Below are positions 25,249 through 33,408 of a stretch of 64,000 nt of DNA, piece by piece. Under the pieces are notes generated by a model. It worked only from the letters and a program-made list of their open reading frames with translations, searched no databases and was not told where the DNA came from. The first letter of the stretch is position 1. Each line of letters opens with the position of its first letter. The DNA is taken from positions 45,283 to 109,282 of the forward strand of contig CAYORT010000007.1 of assembly GCA_964406465.1 (NCBI GenBank). The letters are read 5' to 3'. The position numbers and the translations under genes are program-made. This DNA comes from JAHEZL01 sp964406465 (GTDB lineage Bacteria; Bacteroidota; Bacteroidia; Flavobacteriales_C; GCA-002722245).

Positions 25249-26577
25249 TTACAACCAATTCTCAATTCGTTTCAAAAGTTTTATTTCTCCAATTTTTTGG
25301 GCATCAATCAAAAGGAAGCATCCCATGAGTAAAAAGGAGATGGCTGGTATTTTGTAACGCACCAGGGTGCCAATAATTGGAGTTACAACTCCCGATAAAG
25401 TAAAGAGCAGTAAGGTAAATGAGAAGCAGAAAAAGGCATAGCTCAGCATCTTTGATGTTGGCTTACTGAACCACTTAAAGCATAAAATAAAAATTACAAT
25501 AAGTATCACATTTTCTAAGGCAGATGCTAAAACAACAGGTGAGAATGAAGGAATGAATCCATCCCATAAAAACGGTCGGAAAATGGCGTTGAACAAGCCT
25601 TCGGGGATATTGCATAGAAAACTCCATAAATCATTTTCCAAAGTTTGTGTTTGTATTACACTGCCCGAATTCATTGTTTTTGCTAATCCGTAAAAATTGC
25701 TCTTTTGCCATTTTAAACCGTGAATAAAAGAATGAAATGGGGTAATGAAATGGAAGGCCAAGGCTGCAATAACAAAGCATAAATGCACAATGGCTGTCTT
25801 TAGCAAAGGTTTTCTATACTCTTTTCTTTTCAACCAAAACAGAGATATGAGTCCGGGAAACAAAGTCACCGCAACATAAAACTTCACAAAGAATAAAGCG
25901 AAAAAACACAGTAGTACCAAAGTACCATACTTAAGAGATTTAAGCTTGTCACTCCATTTTTCGAAAGAGAAGCAAAGTAGGCCAATGATGAAGAAGAGCG
26001 GTCCCTCTTTTAAGATACCCGACGACCAGAAGATGACCGATGGAACAAAAAAGACAGCTAAGAAAAAGAGAGATTTTTTGTGTTCAAAAAGTTTTTCGTA
26101 CGCCTTATAAATGAACAATTTTCCTATCAATGAAATCATTGCAAAAAATAGAATGTGCACATAATAGTGGCCAAAAGAAAACAACATGATTAAGGCATTG
26201 AGCTTAATTAATGTACGGTTATCGTTGTACAAATACTTATTGTTAATGACATACCAATTGTTCATTTGATCGAAGATAGGTTTCAAATGAATGTTGTCGC
26301 TCTTATAGCCAATGATGATTCTAATAAAATCGAGGGGTTGGGTACCAATAATATTGTATAATGGCTTTGCGTCATCGTAGTACTTAAAAGTATCTGCTAA
26401 ATTTCTTTGTGGATAGTAGAAAGTGTAAATCAAGCTTAGAGCCACGCCTGCAATAACGTGCATCAAATACAAGAGAACAAGAGTTCGTGGTTTCAAATTG
26501 AATTTAGAGAAGAAGGGCAATTTCCACAAGAGAAAAATGAAAATCACAAACCATATAAGCACTATGAGTAGGTTCAT
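25249..26577 (-). CDS. polytopic membrane protein, unknown function
   Basis: 442 residues with around 10 or more membrane helices distributed over the whole length, starting at LIVLIWFVIFIFLLW. A motif-like stretch FFVPSVIFWSSGILKEGPLFF near the middle recalls membrane glycosyltransferase or polymerase-type proteins of Bacteroidota, but that assignment is weak. Its start codon shares one base with the stop of the dnaX tau frame (TAATG at 26575-26579), so it is probably translated by coupling from the dnaX transcript. Confidence 0.65.
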   Translation of the reverse strand: MNLLIVLIWFVIFIFLLWKLPFFSKFNLKPRTLVLLYLMHVIAGVALSLIYTFYYPQRNLADTFKYYDDAKPLYNIIGTQPLDFIRIIIGYKSDNIHLKPIFDQMNNWYVINNKYLYNDNRTLIKLNALIMLFSFGHYYVHILFFAMISLIGKLFIYKAYEKLFEHKKSLFFLAVFFVPSVIFWSSGILKEGPLFFIIGLLCFSFEKWSDKLKSLKYGTLVLLCFFALFFVKFYVAVTLFPGLISLFWLKRKEYRKPLLKTAIVHLCFVIAALAFHFITPFHSFIHGLKWQKSNFYGLAKTMNSGSVIQTQTLENDLWSFLCNIPEGLFNAIFRPFLWDGFIPSFSPVVLASALENVILIVIFILCFKWFSKPTSKMLSYAFFCFSFTLLLFTLSGVVTPIIGTLVRYKIPAISFLLMGCFLLIDAQKIGEIKLLKRIENWL

Positions 26578-27178
26578 TAAAATCCTAAATCTAAATCGAG
26601 TTTCTTTTTAAGTTCTTCCAAAGCTGGATTTTTTTGCGCCATCTTTTTGAATTTATCTGCAGAGGTGTATAAGCCTTTCTCTTCACTACCTTTTTCTATG
26701 TAGGTTTTTAAATCAACCTCGTAGTTGTTCAATCGATGACGAATGAAACCTAATAAATCAACCTTGATATCTGTGATTTCGTGCTCTTGCGCTTTATTGT
26801 CGAGCTTTAAGTTGATGGTGCTTTTGTCGATTAATTTCGGACTATGTCGCGTGAGAGTGGTGTAGATATCTAAGTCTTTTTCCTTTATCTCCTCGGCGTA
26901 TTCTTTCCAAACACCTAACAATTCTGCTTCTGTAAATGCTTTTGTTTCAAGCGGACCACTTTTCTCTGCTACGACCTCTTCCTTTTGAGGGTTGAGCATT
27001 TTATTGATGCCAATGGACTTAAGCGTAACTTTTGGTCGAGCAGCAAGGCTAGGTTTAGCAACTACAGGTTCACTTGCTTTTACAGCAGGTGCAGGATTAC
27101 TAGGAACTTTCGAGTTAACTTGTAAGATGGAGCTGGCCTTAGGTAAGGGAATTCTCAGTCGGCGAAGCTTTTTTTTTT
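26577..27178 (-). CDS. dnaX: DnaX tau-specific C-terminal extension (-1 frame)
   Basis: This frame is open without stops from the A11 run at 27169-27179 to TAA at 26577 and joins the upstream dnaX frame through a -1 shift. The first part is LRRLRIPLPKASSILQ, then a Pro/Ala/Lys-rich linker (VPSNPAPAVKASEPVVA), then a conserved helical domain (about the last 130 residues: FTEAELLGVWKEYAEE, ADKFKKMAQKNPALEELKKK), as at the C-terminus of other Bacteroidota DnaX proteins. The combined tau product would be about 570 residues. An internal ATG at 26999 exists but would make only the tail domain. Confidence 0.82.
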
Positions 27179-28288
27179 TAGCTCTGCCAAATTATCTGAG
27201 CAAAGTTTTAGTAAGCACAATTCAACCAGCAAACGTTTGTTTTTGCTTGATTTATATTGGATGTCGGTGTCGTTGGTGATTTCTAAGCCACACAAAAGCA
27301 AATCATCAGAACATTTGGCTGTTTGCTCTAAATATAATGCTTTGTTTTTCTCAGAGGTTTCAATGATATGAGCGGTAGAAGCATTTTTGCACAGCAAGAG
27401 ATTGCGGAAATGTTCTCCTAAGCCTAAAATAAAGTTATGTTCATCGAAGCCTTTTTCAATTACCTCATTTAATAGAAGTAAAATATCGGGAATGTTCTTT
27501 TTAAGCAATAAGTCGGTTGCTTTAAAGTAATAATCGCTATCTAATACATTTAAAGAAGAAATTACCGACTGATAAGTGAGGTTCTTGTTGGAGAAGGTCA
27601 CCAACTGATCGAAAATCGATAAAGCATCACGTAAACCACCATCGGCTTTTTGCGCTATGATATGTAAAGCTTCGCTTTCATAAGCAATACCTTCTTTTTT
27701 TGCGATACCCTCTAAATGAAGAGCGATGTCGTTAACGGTAATTCTATTGAATTGAAAAACCTGACAGCGACTTAATATAGTAGGTAGTATTTTGTGTTTT
27801 TCGGTAGTAGCTAAAATGAATACCGCGTGAGCAGGCGGTTCCTCTAATGTTTTTAAGAAAGCGTTGAAAGCCGATTGAGAGAGCATATGCACCTCGTCTA
27901 TCACGTACGCCTTCTTTGTTCCGATCTGAGGAGCGATGCGCACTTGGTTTACTAAATTTCGAATATCTTCTACTGAGTTATTCGAAGCGGCATCTAATTC
28001 ATATACATTTAAAGACTGTCCCGAATTAAATGAAGTACACGACTCACATTCATTACAAGGTTCTATGTCTTTAGTAAGATTTTGGCAGTTGATGGTTTTA
28101 GCAAGGATACGGGCACAAGTGGTTTTACCAACGCCTCGCGGTCCGCAAAATAGAAAAGCTTGAGCTACTTGCTGACTTCTTATCGCATTTTTTAAAGTAC
28201 CTACAATAGAAGGTTGACCCACTACCTCATCAAAAGTGGCTGGTCTGTATTTGCGCGCCGATACTACGAATGCTTCCATCGGCAACAA
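27155..28288 (-). CDS. dnaX: DNA polymerase III gamma/tau subunit, zero-frame (gamma-like) product
   Basis: 377 residues. It is the clamp-loader ATPase: Walker A GPRGVGKTTCARILAK, zinc-binding cysteines in CQNLTKDIEPCNECESC, Walker B YVIDEVHML, and ILSRCQVFQF with the SRC arginine. The zero frame passes an A11 run and stops five codons later (ELKKKSFAD then TGA). This truncated product corresponds to the gamma form; a -1 shift on the A run gives tau. Nothing suggests decay: both frames are intact and protein-like. Confidence 0.93.
   Translation of the reverse strand: MLPMEAFVVSARKYRPATFDEVVGQPSIVGTLKNAIRSQQVAQAFLFCGPRGVGKTTCARILAKTINCQNLTKDIEPCNECESCTSFNSGQSLNVYELDAASNNSVEDIRNLVNQVRIAPQIGTKKAYVIDEVHMLSQSAFNAFLKTLEEPPAHAVFILATTEKHKILPTILSRCQVFQFNRITVNDIALHLEGIAKKEGIAYESEALHIIAQKADGGLRDALSIFDQLVTFSNKNLTYQSVISSLNVLDSDYYFKATDLLLKKNIPDILLLLNEVIEKGFDEHNFILGLGEHFRNLLLCKNASTAHIIETSEKNKALYLEQTAKCSDDLLLCGLEITNDTDIQYKSSKNKRLLVELCLLKLCSDNLAELKKKSFAD
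27169..27179 (-). other. A11 slippery run for dnaX frameshifting or transcriptional slippage
   Basis: Eleven A on the coding (minus) strand, read CTA AAA AAA AAA AGC in the zero frame. One extra A, or a -1 ribosomal slip, moves reading to the tau frame, which is open on both sides. A-runs of this kind in dnaX are known to be used in Thermus (transcript slippage) and a shorter A AAA AAG site in E. coli (ribosomal). Homopolymer sequencing error remains an alternative. Confidence 0.75.
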
Positions 28289-28301
28289 ATATAATAATTA
28301 T

Positions 28302-28434
28302 GTTCAATGTTTAATGTTCAATGTTTAAAGATAGCAGAGTTGCATTCAATCTTTGATTTTCAATGAGATAGTGCTTTTTAAGAGGTTTTCGGTAGGAAGA
28401 GCTAACATTGAACATTGAACATTAAAAATTGAAC
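28302..28434. repeat. inverted pair of 7-bp repeat tracts in the dnaX-rpsF spacer
   Basis: 28302-28329 has four GTTCAAT/GTTTAAW units and 28404-28434 has AACATTG, AACATTG, AACATTA, AAAATTG in the opposite orientation. The two tracts are complementary, with 74 bases between, so a long stem could form. The 260-base spacer between divergent genes holds this repeat and the rpsF promoter. Confidence 0.7.
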
Positions 28435-28467
28435 TAGTTATTTTTCAACATCAAACTTTGAAAAAGA

Positions 28468-28498
28468 TTTGCATGATACAAATTCTTTTGTATTTTTG
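28468..28498 (+). promoter_or_regulatory. consensus Bacteroidota promoter for rpsF-rpsR-rplI
   Basis: TTTG at 28468-28471, exactly 19 bases, then TATTTTTG at 28491-28498, a complete match to the known phylum consensus (-33 TTTG, -7 TAnnTTTG). Transcription should begin near 28505. The short leader contains TCCGC and GCGGA, which can pair and could be related to S6 autoregulation, though I cannot confirm that. Confidence 0.85.
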
Positions 28499-28548
28499 CC
28501 CTCCGCTTTTTTTAGAGGCGGATTGAATTTTTTAAAAACTGATTGATA

Positions 28549-28905
28549 ATGAATCAATACGAGACAATTTTTGTGATGACGCCGGTTCTTTCGGATGAAC
28601 AACTGAAAGAGACTGTGAATGAGTATGTTAACTTATTGAAACAAAAAGGCGCTGAGGTTATCCACCAAGATAACTGGGGTTTGAAAAAACTAGCTTATCC
28701 TATTAAAAAGAAATCAACTGGGTTTTACCACCTAATTGAATTCAAAGGACCAGGCTCTGTAATCGCCGATTTAGAGTTGGCTTACAAAAGAGATGAGCGT
28801 TTATTGAGATTTATTACTGTTAGCCTTGACCAACATGGTGTAGCTTTCAATGATAAATTCAGAGGAAAGTCTCAAAAATCAAAGAAAGAAGAAGTTAAAG
28901 CATAA
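28549..28905 (+). CDS. rpsF: 30S ribosomal protein S6
   Basis: 118 residues from the ATG at 28549 (NQYETIFVMTPVLSD). Conserved features of S6 include GLKKLAYPIKKKSTGFYHLI and the C-terminal RDERLLRFITVSLDQH. It binds 16S rRNA with S18, encoded 11 bases downstream. The upstream TTG at 28543 is an unlikely start. First gene of a three-gene ribosomal operon. Confidence 0.96.
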   Translation: MNQYETIFVMTPVLSDEQLKETVNEYVNLLKQKGAEVIHQDNWGLKKLAYPIKKKSTGFYHLIEFKGPGSVIADLELAYKRDERLLRFITVSLDQHGVAFNDKFRGKSQKSKKEEVKA

Positions 28906-28916
28906 TAAATAAAGCA

Positions 28917-29180
28917 ATGGCAGCAGACGACATCAGATATCTAACACCTCCTTCGATTGAGGTTAAGAAAAGCAAATATTGCCGTTTCAAAAAGAGCAAA
29001 ATCAAACATGTGGATTACAAAAATCCAGATTATTTGATGAAGTTCTTGAACGAGCAAGGTAAAGTTCTTCCTAGAAGAATTACTGGTACATCTTTGAAAT
29101 TTCAAAGAAAAGTATCTCAATCAATTAAAAGAGCAAGACAATTGGCTTTGTTGCCATTTGTTGCCGATAACTTAAAATAA
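28917..29180 (+). CDS. rpsR: 30S ribosomal protein S18
   Basis: 87 residues. It contains the S18 core YKNPDYLMKFLNEQGKVLPR and KRARQLALLPFV. It heterodimerises with S6 on 16S rRNA. Standard position between rpsF and rplI. Confidence 0.96.
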   Translation: MAADDIRYLTPPSIEVKKSKYCRFKKSKIKHVDYKNPDYLMKFLNEQGKVLPRRITGTSLKFQRKVSQSIKRARQLALLPFVADNLK

Positions 29181-29189
29181 TTATTAGCC

Positions 29190-29636
29190 ATGGAAGTAAT
29201 CTTAAAAAAAGATATGCAGCCTCTTGGATTCCAAGATGATGTAGTGGTAGTTAAACCAGGCTACGGAAGAAACTATTTGATCCCTCAAGGATTTGCTGTT
29301 TTGGCGACTGAGGCAGCTAGAAAAGTTCACGCTGAAAACGTTAAACAACGTGCTAAGAAAGATGAGAAAGCAAAAGCTGATGCTAATGCTTTAGCAGCTA
29401 AATTGGCTTCTTTAACTGTTAAAGTTGGTGCTAAAGCTGGTGAGACTGGAAAAATATTTGGTTCTGTAATCAACGTACAAGTTGGTGATGCTTTGAAAGC
29501 TGCAGGAGTAGAAGTTGAAAGAAAAAATATCAAAATTTTGGGCGGAGGCATCAAAACTTTGGGTACTTACGAAGCGGAGTTGAAATTACACCGTGAAGTA
29601 ACAGCTAAGTTTTCTTTCGAAGTTGTAGCAGAGTAA
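29190..29636 (+). CDS. rplI: 50S ribosomal protein L9
   Basis: 148 residues. N-terminal VILKKDMQPLGFQDD and VKPGYGRNYLIPQGFA are the L9 signature; a lysine/alanine-rich connecting helix (about 50-75) leads to the C-terminal domain. It is the last gene of the operon, followed after 26 bases by a strong terminator. Confidence 0.96.
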   Translation: MEVILKKDMQPLGFQDDVVVVKPGYGRNYLIPQGFAVLATEAARKVHAENVKQRAKKDEKAKADANALAAKLASLTVKVGAKAGETGKIFGSVINVQVGDALKAAGVEVERKNIKILGGGIKTLGTYEAELKLHREVTAKFSFEVVAE

Positions 29637-29662
29637 TACAACAACTACAATAAAAAATGGGA

Positions 29663-29692
29663 AGCCCTTCGTTGCAAAACGAAGGGTTTTTT
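29663..29692 (+). terminator. rho-independent terminator after rplI
   Basis: CCCTTCGTT (29665-29673) and AACGAAGGG (29678-29686) form a perfect 9-bp stem, followed by a T run. Confidence 0.9.
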
Positions 29693-29736
29693 ATTTGAAG
29701 TAATCTGTAACATTAAATATTTAGGAAACTGTCTTT

Positions 29737-29887
29737 TTTCGGGTGTGGGATTCCCTCTCGGAGGAGAGGGGTGTGAAAGGCCTGTGAAGTGGGAGGGAGA
29801 TGGATTCACAATAACTTAATCCATCTCCCTCCTCCCCTCAAGCAAAGTCGCACCCCTCTCCTCCGAGAGGGAATCCCATACCCGAAA
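29737..29887. repeat. 151-bp nested palindromic element
   Basis: Outer arms 29737-29773 and 29851-29887 are 37 bp with one mismatch (both begin TTTCGGGT when read inward). Inside, GGAGGGAGATGGATT at 29792-29806 pairs with its complement at 29818-29832. The GC-rich element stands out from the AT-rich surroundings and can form a branched cruciform. It is a candidate non-autonomous mobile or REP-like repeat. It fills most of the 337-base rplI-deacetylase gap; a 62-codon frame inside is not a credible gene. Confidence 0.75.
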
Positions 29888-29973
29888 GGAGTTCTTGTCC
29901 TAAATGTGTCCAGTACTAAGAATAAAATTAGCGCTAAAAAAATCTTATTTTTACTTCAAGCATTACCACTACT

Positions 29974-30987
29974 ATGAAAAAACTAACCTTACTCTTCCTT
30001 TTAGCCTATTCCATTTCTTTTAGCCAAGATGTTCAAATCACCAATTGGTACAACAATAAAAAATGTGCAGTGATAATGACTTTCGATGATTGGTTAGAAG
30101 GTCAAGAAGAAATCATTGTTCCCGAATTGATCAAGAGAAAGCTTCCTGCCACTATGTTTGTCACCGTTCAGGTGGGCAATTGGCGTAAAACAGCTTTTCC
30201 GGTGATGCGATTGGCACATGCCAACGGTATTGAGATTGCCAATCATACCATCACGCATCCAAGTTTAACAGATATTCCTTTTGAAAAAGCCAAGATTGAA
30301 ATTGATAGTGCGCGTAAGGTGATCATGGATTCGGTTCCTGGTGCGCAGTGTTTAACATTCGCATATCCAATGGGTACTAAGAATCCCGAAGTGATACGCT
30401 GGATTGAAAGAGAGCACATTGCAGCTAGAGCTGTAAATGCAGCTGATGAGAAAGGAATAAAGTACGATTTCGATTTAGACAGCGCCGATTATTTTAAAAT
30501 TCCAACTGCTAGAATTTGGCACATCATCACATTAGAGAAAGTGTCGAGATGGCTTACCTATGCCGAAAATGGAGGTGGTATGCTCACGTTTATGATGCAT
30601 TCCGTTTATGATGATTCTCTAGCGACTACCAAAGGTTGGGATGCAATGCCAAAGGATTATATGCTGGCCATGATGGATTCGCTTAAATCTAGAGAGGATT
30701 CTATTTGGGTAACTACTTTGGAAAATGCGGTGAAATATCACAAAGAGAAAAAGGCATCTACTATCAAAATTGTGAAGGATAAGAAGGGGAAGATGGAGAT
30801 TGCGATCGATTGTCCCTTAGACGCTAAGGTCTATAATCATGAATTAACGGTTAAGTTGAAAAAGAGATGGAATAGAATGACATTATCACAGAATGGTAAA
30901 GAACTTTCTTACACAGAATCAGCCGACGGACAATGGATTTTCTTTAACGCTCTGCCGGGGAAAATTGACGTGATTTATTCAGAATAA
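29974..30987 (+). CDS. secreted polysaccharide deacetylase (NodB-like) family protein
   Basis: 337 residues with a signal peptide (cleavage after ISFSQ, about residue 17). NodB motif 1 is MTFDDWLEGQEE, motif 2 is NHTITHPSL with the two metal-binding His; TFAYPMGTKNP and MLTFMMHSVYDD fit later motifs. Members remove acetyl groups from chitin-like polymers or peptidoglycan. The C-terminal 80 residues form an extra beta-rich domain. Substrate unknown. Confidence 0.85.
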   Translation: MKKLTLLFLLAYSISFSQDVQITNWYNNKKCAVIMTFDDWLEGQEEIIVPELIKRKLPATMFVTVQVGNWRKTAFPVMRLAHANGIEIANHTITHPSLTDIPFEKAKIEIDSARKVIMDSVPGAQCLTFAYPMGTKNPEVIRWIEREHIAARAVNAADEKGIKYDFDLDSADYFKIPTARIWHIITLEKVSRWLTYAENGGGMLTFMMHSVYDDSLATTKGWDAMPKDYMLAMMDSLKSREDSIWVTTLENAVKYHKEKKASTIKIVKDKKGKMEIAIDCPLDAKVYNHELTVKLKKRWNRMTLSQNGKELSYTESADGQWIFFNALPGKIDVIYSE

Positions 30988-31010
30988 ATTTACTTTGCAT
31001 CTCACACACA

Positions 31011-31158
31011 GCTCCGCTTAGGCTTCTTTTGCCTAAGCGGTCTTACCACCTCAGAGGCTTTGCCTCGAATTTAATATTTAAAAAAGAAAGAAAGCCAAAG
31101 GCTTAGGGAGTGTTGGAGTCGCTTAGGCAAAAGAAAATGCAGCCTAAGCGAGGCGGAG
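31011..31158. repeat. MITE-like element, family A, copy 1
   Basis: About 148 bp. It begins GCTCCGCTTAGGCT and ends AGCCTAAGCGAGGC. It shares the core AGAGGCTTTGCCTCG and the end segment AAAAGAAAATGCAGCCTAAG with copy 2 at 44768. The right end lies four bases from the stop of the neighbouring broken gene. No ORF inside; it would need a transposase supplied elsewhere. Confidence 0.7.
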
Positions 31159-31161
31159 GAA

Positions 31162-31641
31162 TTAATCTAAGAAACTTAAATCGAGATAATAGCTCTCCTT
31201 GTTTTTTTTATTAACGTAAAGAGTCCCTGTTTTTTGCAAGATAAACTTCATTTGTAAGCTTGTCTTATCCTTATCAATCTTTACTGAAAATGGAATTTCT
31301 TCTTCTTTGAATATGGCTTTCCCGCTTATTAGACTGATTGTTTTGTTTTCTTCGAGAATTGGATGTCAATCATTTATTGTTTGTATTTCGCAGTCTTCTA
31401 AATTGACATTTACTGCTTCGACATCTTTAATAAATAAATTTAGCTCATTCATTACTTCTTTGTGCTCTTTCTTTGCTTGAAGAAATAAGTAAAAAGCAAA
31501 GAAAATGGCTGGCAGAATGCAAATACAGCCAATAATAATCCAATTAATTCCGTGGGATAAATTACCAAATAAGGCTCTTTCAAGAACAAATAAACCGAAA
31601 GCGGCAAATAATGTAAGAATCCAAATTATTATCTTCATCAA
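31162..31641 (-). pseudogene. two-helix membrane protein gene with in-frame TGA
   Basis: From the ATG at 31641 the frame encodes two membrane helices (about residues 3-22 and 33-53), then a charged segment ending CEIQTIND and TGA at 31366-31368. The same frame stays open for 67 more codons, starting HPILEENKTISLISGKA and ending YYLDLSFLD, to TAA at 31162. The second part is clearly protein-like, so the intact gene would make about 159 residues. TGG to TGA or CGA to TGA are the simplest causes. Function not recognised. It follows purE after five bases. Confidence 0.65.
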
Positions 31642-31646
31642 AAGAT

Positions 31647-32141
31647 TTATTTATTCTTCTTCATCTCCTCCACACTCTGCATCACTTTCTCTTTCAGTTC
31701 TTCTTTAAAATCTACAATACGTTGCAGCACTTGGGCATTAGAAGAACCAATGATTTGAGCGGCAAGGATACCTGCGTTTTTTGCAGCATCTAAGGCTACC
31801 GTAGCTACAGGAACGCCATTGGGCATTTGAAGGATGGAAAGAACAGAATCCCAACCATCGATAGAATTGCTTGATTTGATAGGCACTCCCACCACAGGAA
31901 GCGGAGTAAGGGAAGCTACCATACCTGGTAAATGCGCGGCACCACCAGCACCAGCAATAATTACTTTTAAGCCTCTGCCTGCAGCAGATTTAGCATAGTC
32001 GAACATTCTTTCGGGCGTGCGGTGCGCAGAAACAACAGTGATTTCGAATTCAATTCCCAATTCTTTCAACACATCGGCAGCGTCTTGCATGATTCTTAAA
32101 TCTGATTGGCTACCCATGATAATTCCTACTTGTGCGCTCAT
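31647..32141 (-). CDS. purE: N5-carboxyaminoimidazole ribonucleotide mutase
   Basis: 164 residues. Motifs IIMGSQSDLRIM, VVSAHRTPERMFDYA and GAGGAAHLPGMVASLT are those of PurE, which moves the carboxyl group from N5-CAIR to CAIR in purine synthesis. Its start overlaps the purK stop by four bases, so translation is coupled. Confidence 0.95.
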   Translation of the reverse strand: MSAQVGIIMGSQSDLRIMQDAADVLKELGIEFEITVVSAHRTPERMFDYAKSAAGRGLKVIIAGAGGAAHLPGMVASLTPLPVVGVPIKSSNSIDGWDSVLSILQMPNGVPVATVALDAAKNAGILAAQIIGSSNAQVLQRIVDFKEELKEKVMQSVEEMKKNK

Positions 32142-33280
32142 GCTATAATTTTTAAGGTGTCTTTTACAAATCTTGCTTTTTCTTTGGCCTTGTTAAGGTC
32201 TTTGTCGACAATGGTAACGTGTCCCATTTTGCGGAAAGGCTTGGTTTCGCTTTTGCCGTAGAGGTGAACATTCACGCCAGCTGTGGCCATTACTTTATCG
32301 ATGCCATCGTATTTTGCTGCGCCAACATAGCCCTTTTCACCCAATAGGTTTACCATTACAGATGGAACTGTGATTTCGGTGCTGCCTAGTGGCATGCCGA
32401 TTAAGCATCTCAACAATTGATCGTATTGTGATGTTTCATTCCCTTCAATCGTTTGGTGACCGCTATTGTGAGGGCGCGGAGCTACTTCATTTACCACCAC
32501 TTCATTGTTGTGTGTCACAAACATTTCAACGGCTAAAATGCCCACCATATCTAGTTTGGTGATGATATCTTTAGCCAATTGCATGGCATGTTCTTCCACT
32601 TCTTTAGATATATCGGCAGGAGAGAATAAGAATTCCACCAAATTGGCTTCTGGATTGAACTCCATTTCAACGGCAGGGTAAGCAGTAACGCTGCCATCTT
32701 GTGAACGAGCAGCAATAACAGAAATCTCTTTTTTGATATCTACCAATCTTTCTAAAACTGAAGGAGCGTCAAAAGCTTTATCTAAATCATTAATATCTTT
32801 CAATATTTGAACGCCTTTGCCGTCGTATCCCCCCTTGCGTAGTTTTTGCACTATTGGGAATTTATCGGCAAAGAGAGATATTTCGTTCTTATTCTCAATG
32901 AGGTAAAATTCTGCGGTATTGATGTTGTGTTTTTGATAGAACAACTTCTGCAAACCTTTGTCTTGAATGGTTTTTAATGCTGCAGGCTGAGGAAAAACCT
33001 TAATGCCTTCTTTTTCTAGTTTAGCTAAGGCATCTACATTCACATTTTCGATTTCAATGGTTACAACATCGCACTTTTTGCCAAAATCGTAAACCAATTG
33101 CGCATCGTTTAGGTCGCCTTTGTAAAACCAATTGCTAATTTCTCTACAGGGGGCTTTTGGGTCGGGATCAACGAAAGCCATTTCTAGATTGTAGCTATAC
33201 GACTTCTGAAGCAACATTCTGCCTAGCTGTCCGCCGCCCAGCACTCCAATTTTAAATCCTTTGTAAAAGGGTTTTTCCAT
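32138..33280 (-). CDS. purK: 5-(carboxyamino)imidazole ribonucleotide synthase
   Basis: 380 residues. N-terminal GVLGGGQLGRMLLQ nucleotide-binding loop, then an ATP-grasp domain with QKLRKGGYDGKGVQ and NEVAPRPHNSGHQT. It carboxylates AIR to N5-CAIR with ATP and bicarbonate, the substrate of PurE. First gene of the purKE pair; the upstream spacer to adk contains 7-bp repeat tracts. Confidence 0.95.
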   Translation of the reverse strand: MEKPFYKGFKIGVLGGGQLGRMLLQKSYSYNLEMAFVDPDPKAPCREISNWFYKGDLNDAQLVYDFGKKCDVVTIEIENVNVDALAKLEKEGIKVFPQPAALKTIQDKGLQKLFYQKHNINTAEFYLIENKNEISLFADKFPIVQKLRKGGYDGKGVQILKDINDLDKAFDAPSVLERLVDIKKEISVIAARSQDGSVTAYPAVEMEFNPEANLVEFLFSPADISKEVEEHAMQLAKDIITKLDMVGILAVEMFVTHNNEVVVNEVAPRPHNSGHQTIEGNETSQYDQLLRCLIGMPLGSTEITVPSVMVNLLGEKGYVGAAKYDGIDKVMATAGVNVHLYGKSETKPFRKMGHVTIVDKDLNKAKEKARFVKDTLKIIA

Positions 33281-33300
33281 AGTTGCGAAGATAATAAAAA

Positions 33301-33366
33301 GTTCAAAGTTTAAAGTTCAAAGTTCAAAGTTTGCTAAGCTTCAAGGCGAAACATTGAACCTTGAAC
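33301..33366. repeat. 7-bp repeat tracts between purK and adk
   Basis: GTTCAAA, GTTTAAA, GTTCAAA, GTTCAAA at 33301-33328, then the reverse type AACATTG, AACCTTG, AAC at 33350-33366. The pair could fold into a stem in the divergent purK-adk spacer. Confidence 0.7.
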
Positions 33367-33408
33367 AAATATCACTATATTAGTCGCCTTGTTTTTAAAA
33401 ACCAATAT

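Noticed and set aside
26577..26999. Independent 140-residue gene downstream of dnaX
   Set aside because: The same frame is open upstream to the A11 run and the domain belongs to DnaX.
26992..27279. 95-codon plus-strand frame across the dnaX junction
   Set aside because: Antisense to both dnaX frames; it is open only because of the T run and low complexity.
28302..28434. CRISPR-like array
   Set aside because: The units are 7 bp and contiguous with no spacers, and no cas gene is present.
29789..29977. 62-codon frame on the plus strand
   Set aside because: It lies inside and after the nested palindrome, has no family resemblance, and its composition reflects the repeat.
31366..31368. TGA as a selenocysteine codon
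   Set aside because: No SECIS-like hairpin follows and the context shows no redox motif; a nonsense mutation is simpler.
33361..33408. TTG start giving a longer adenylate kinase
   Set aside because: The added residues come from repeat and promoter sequence; the ATG at 33409 gives the normal N-terminus.
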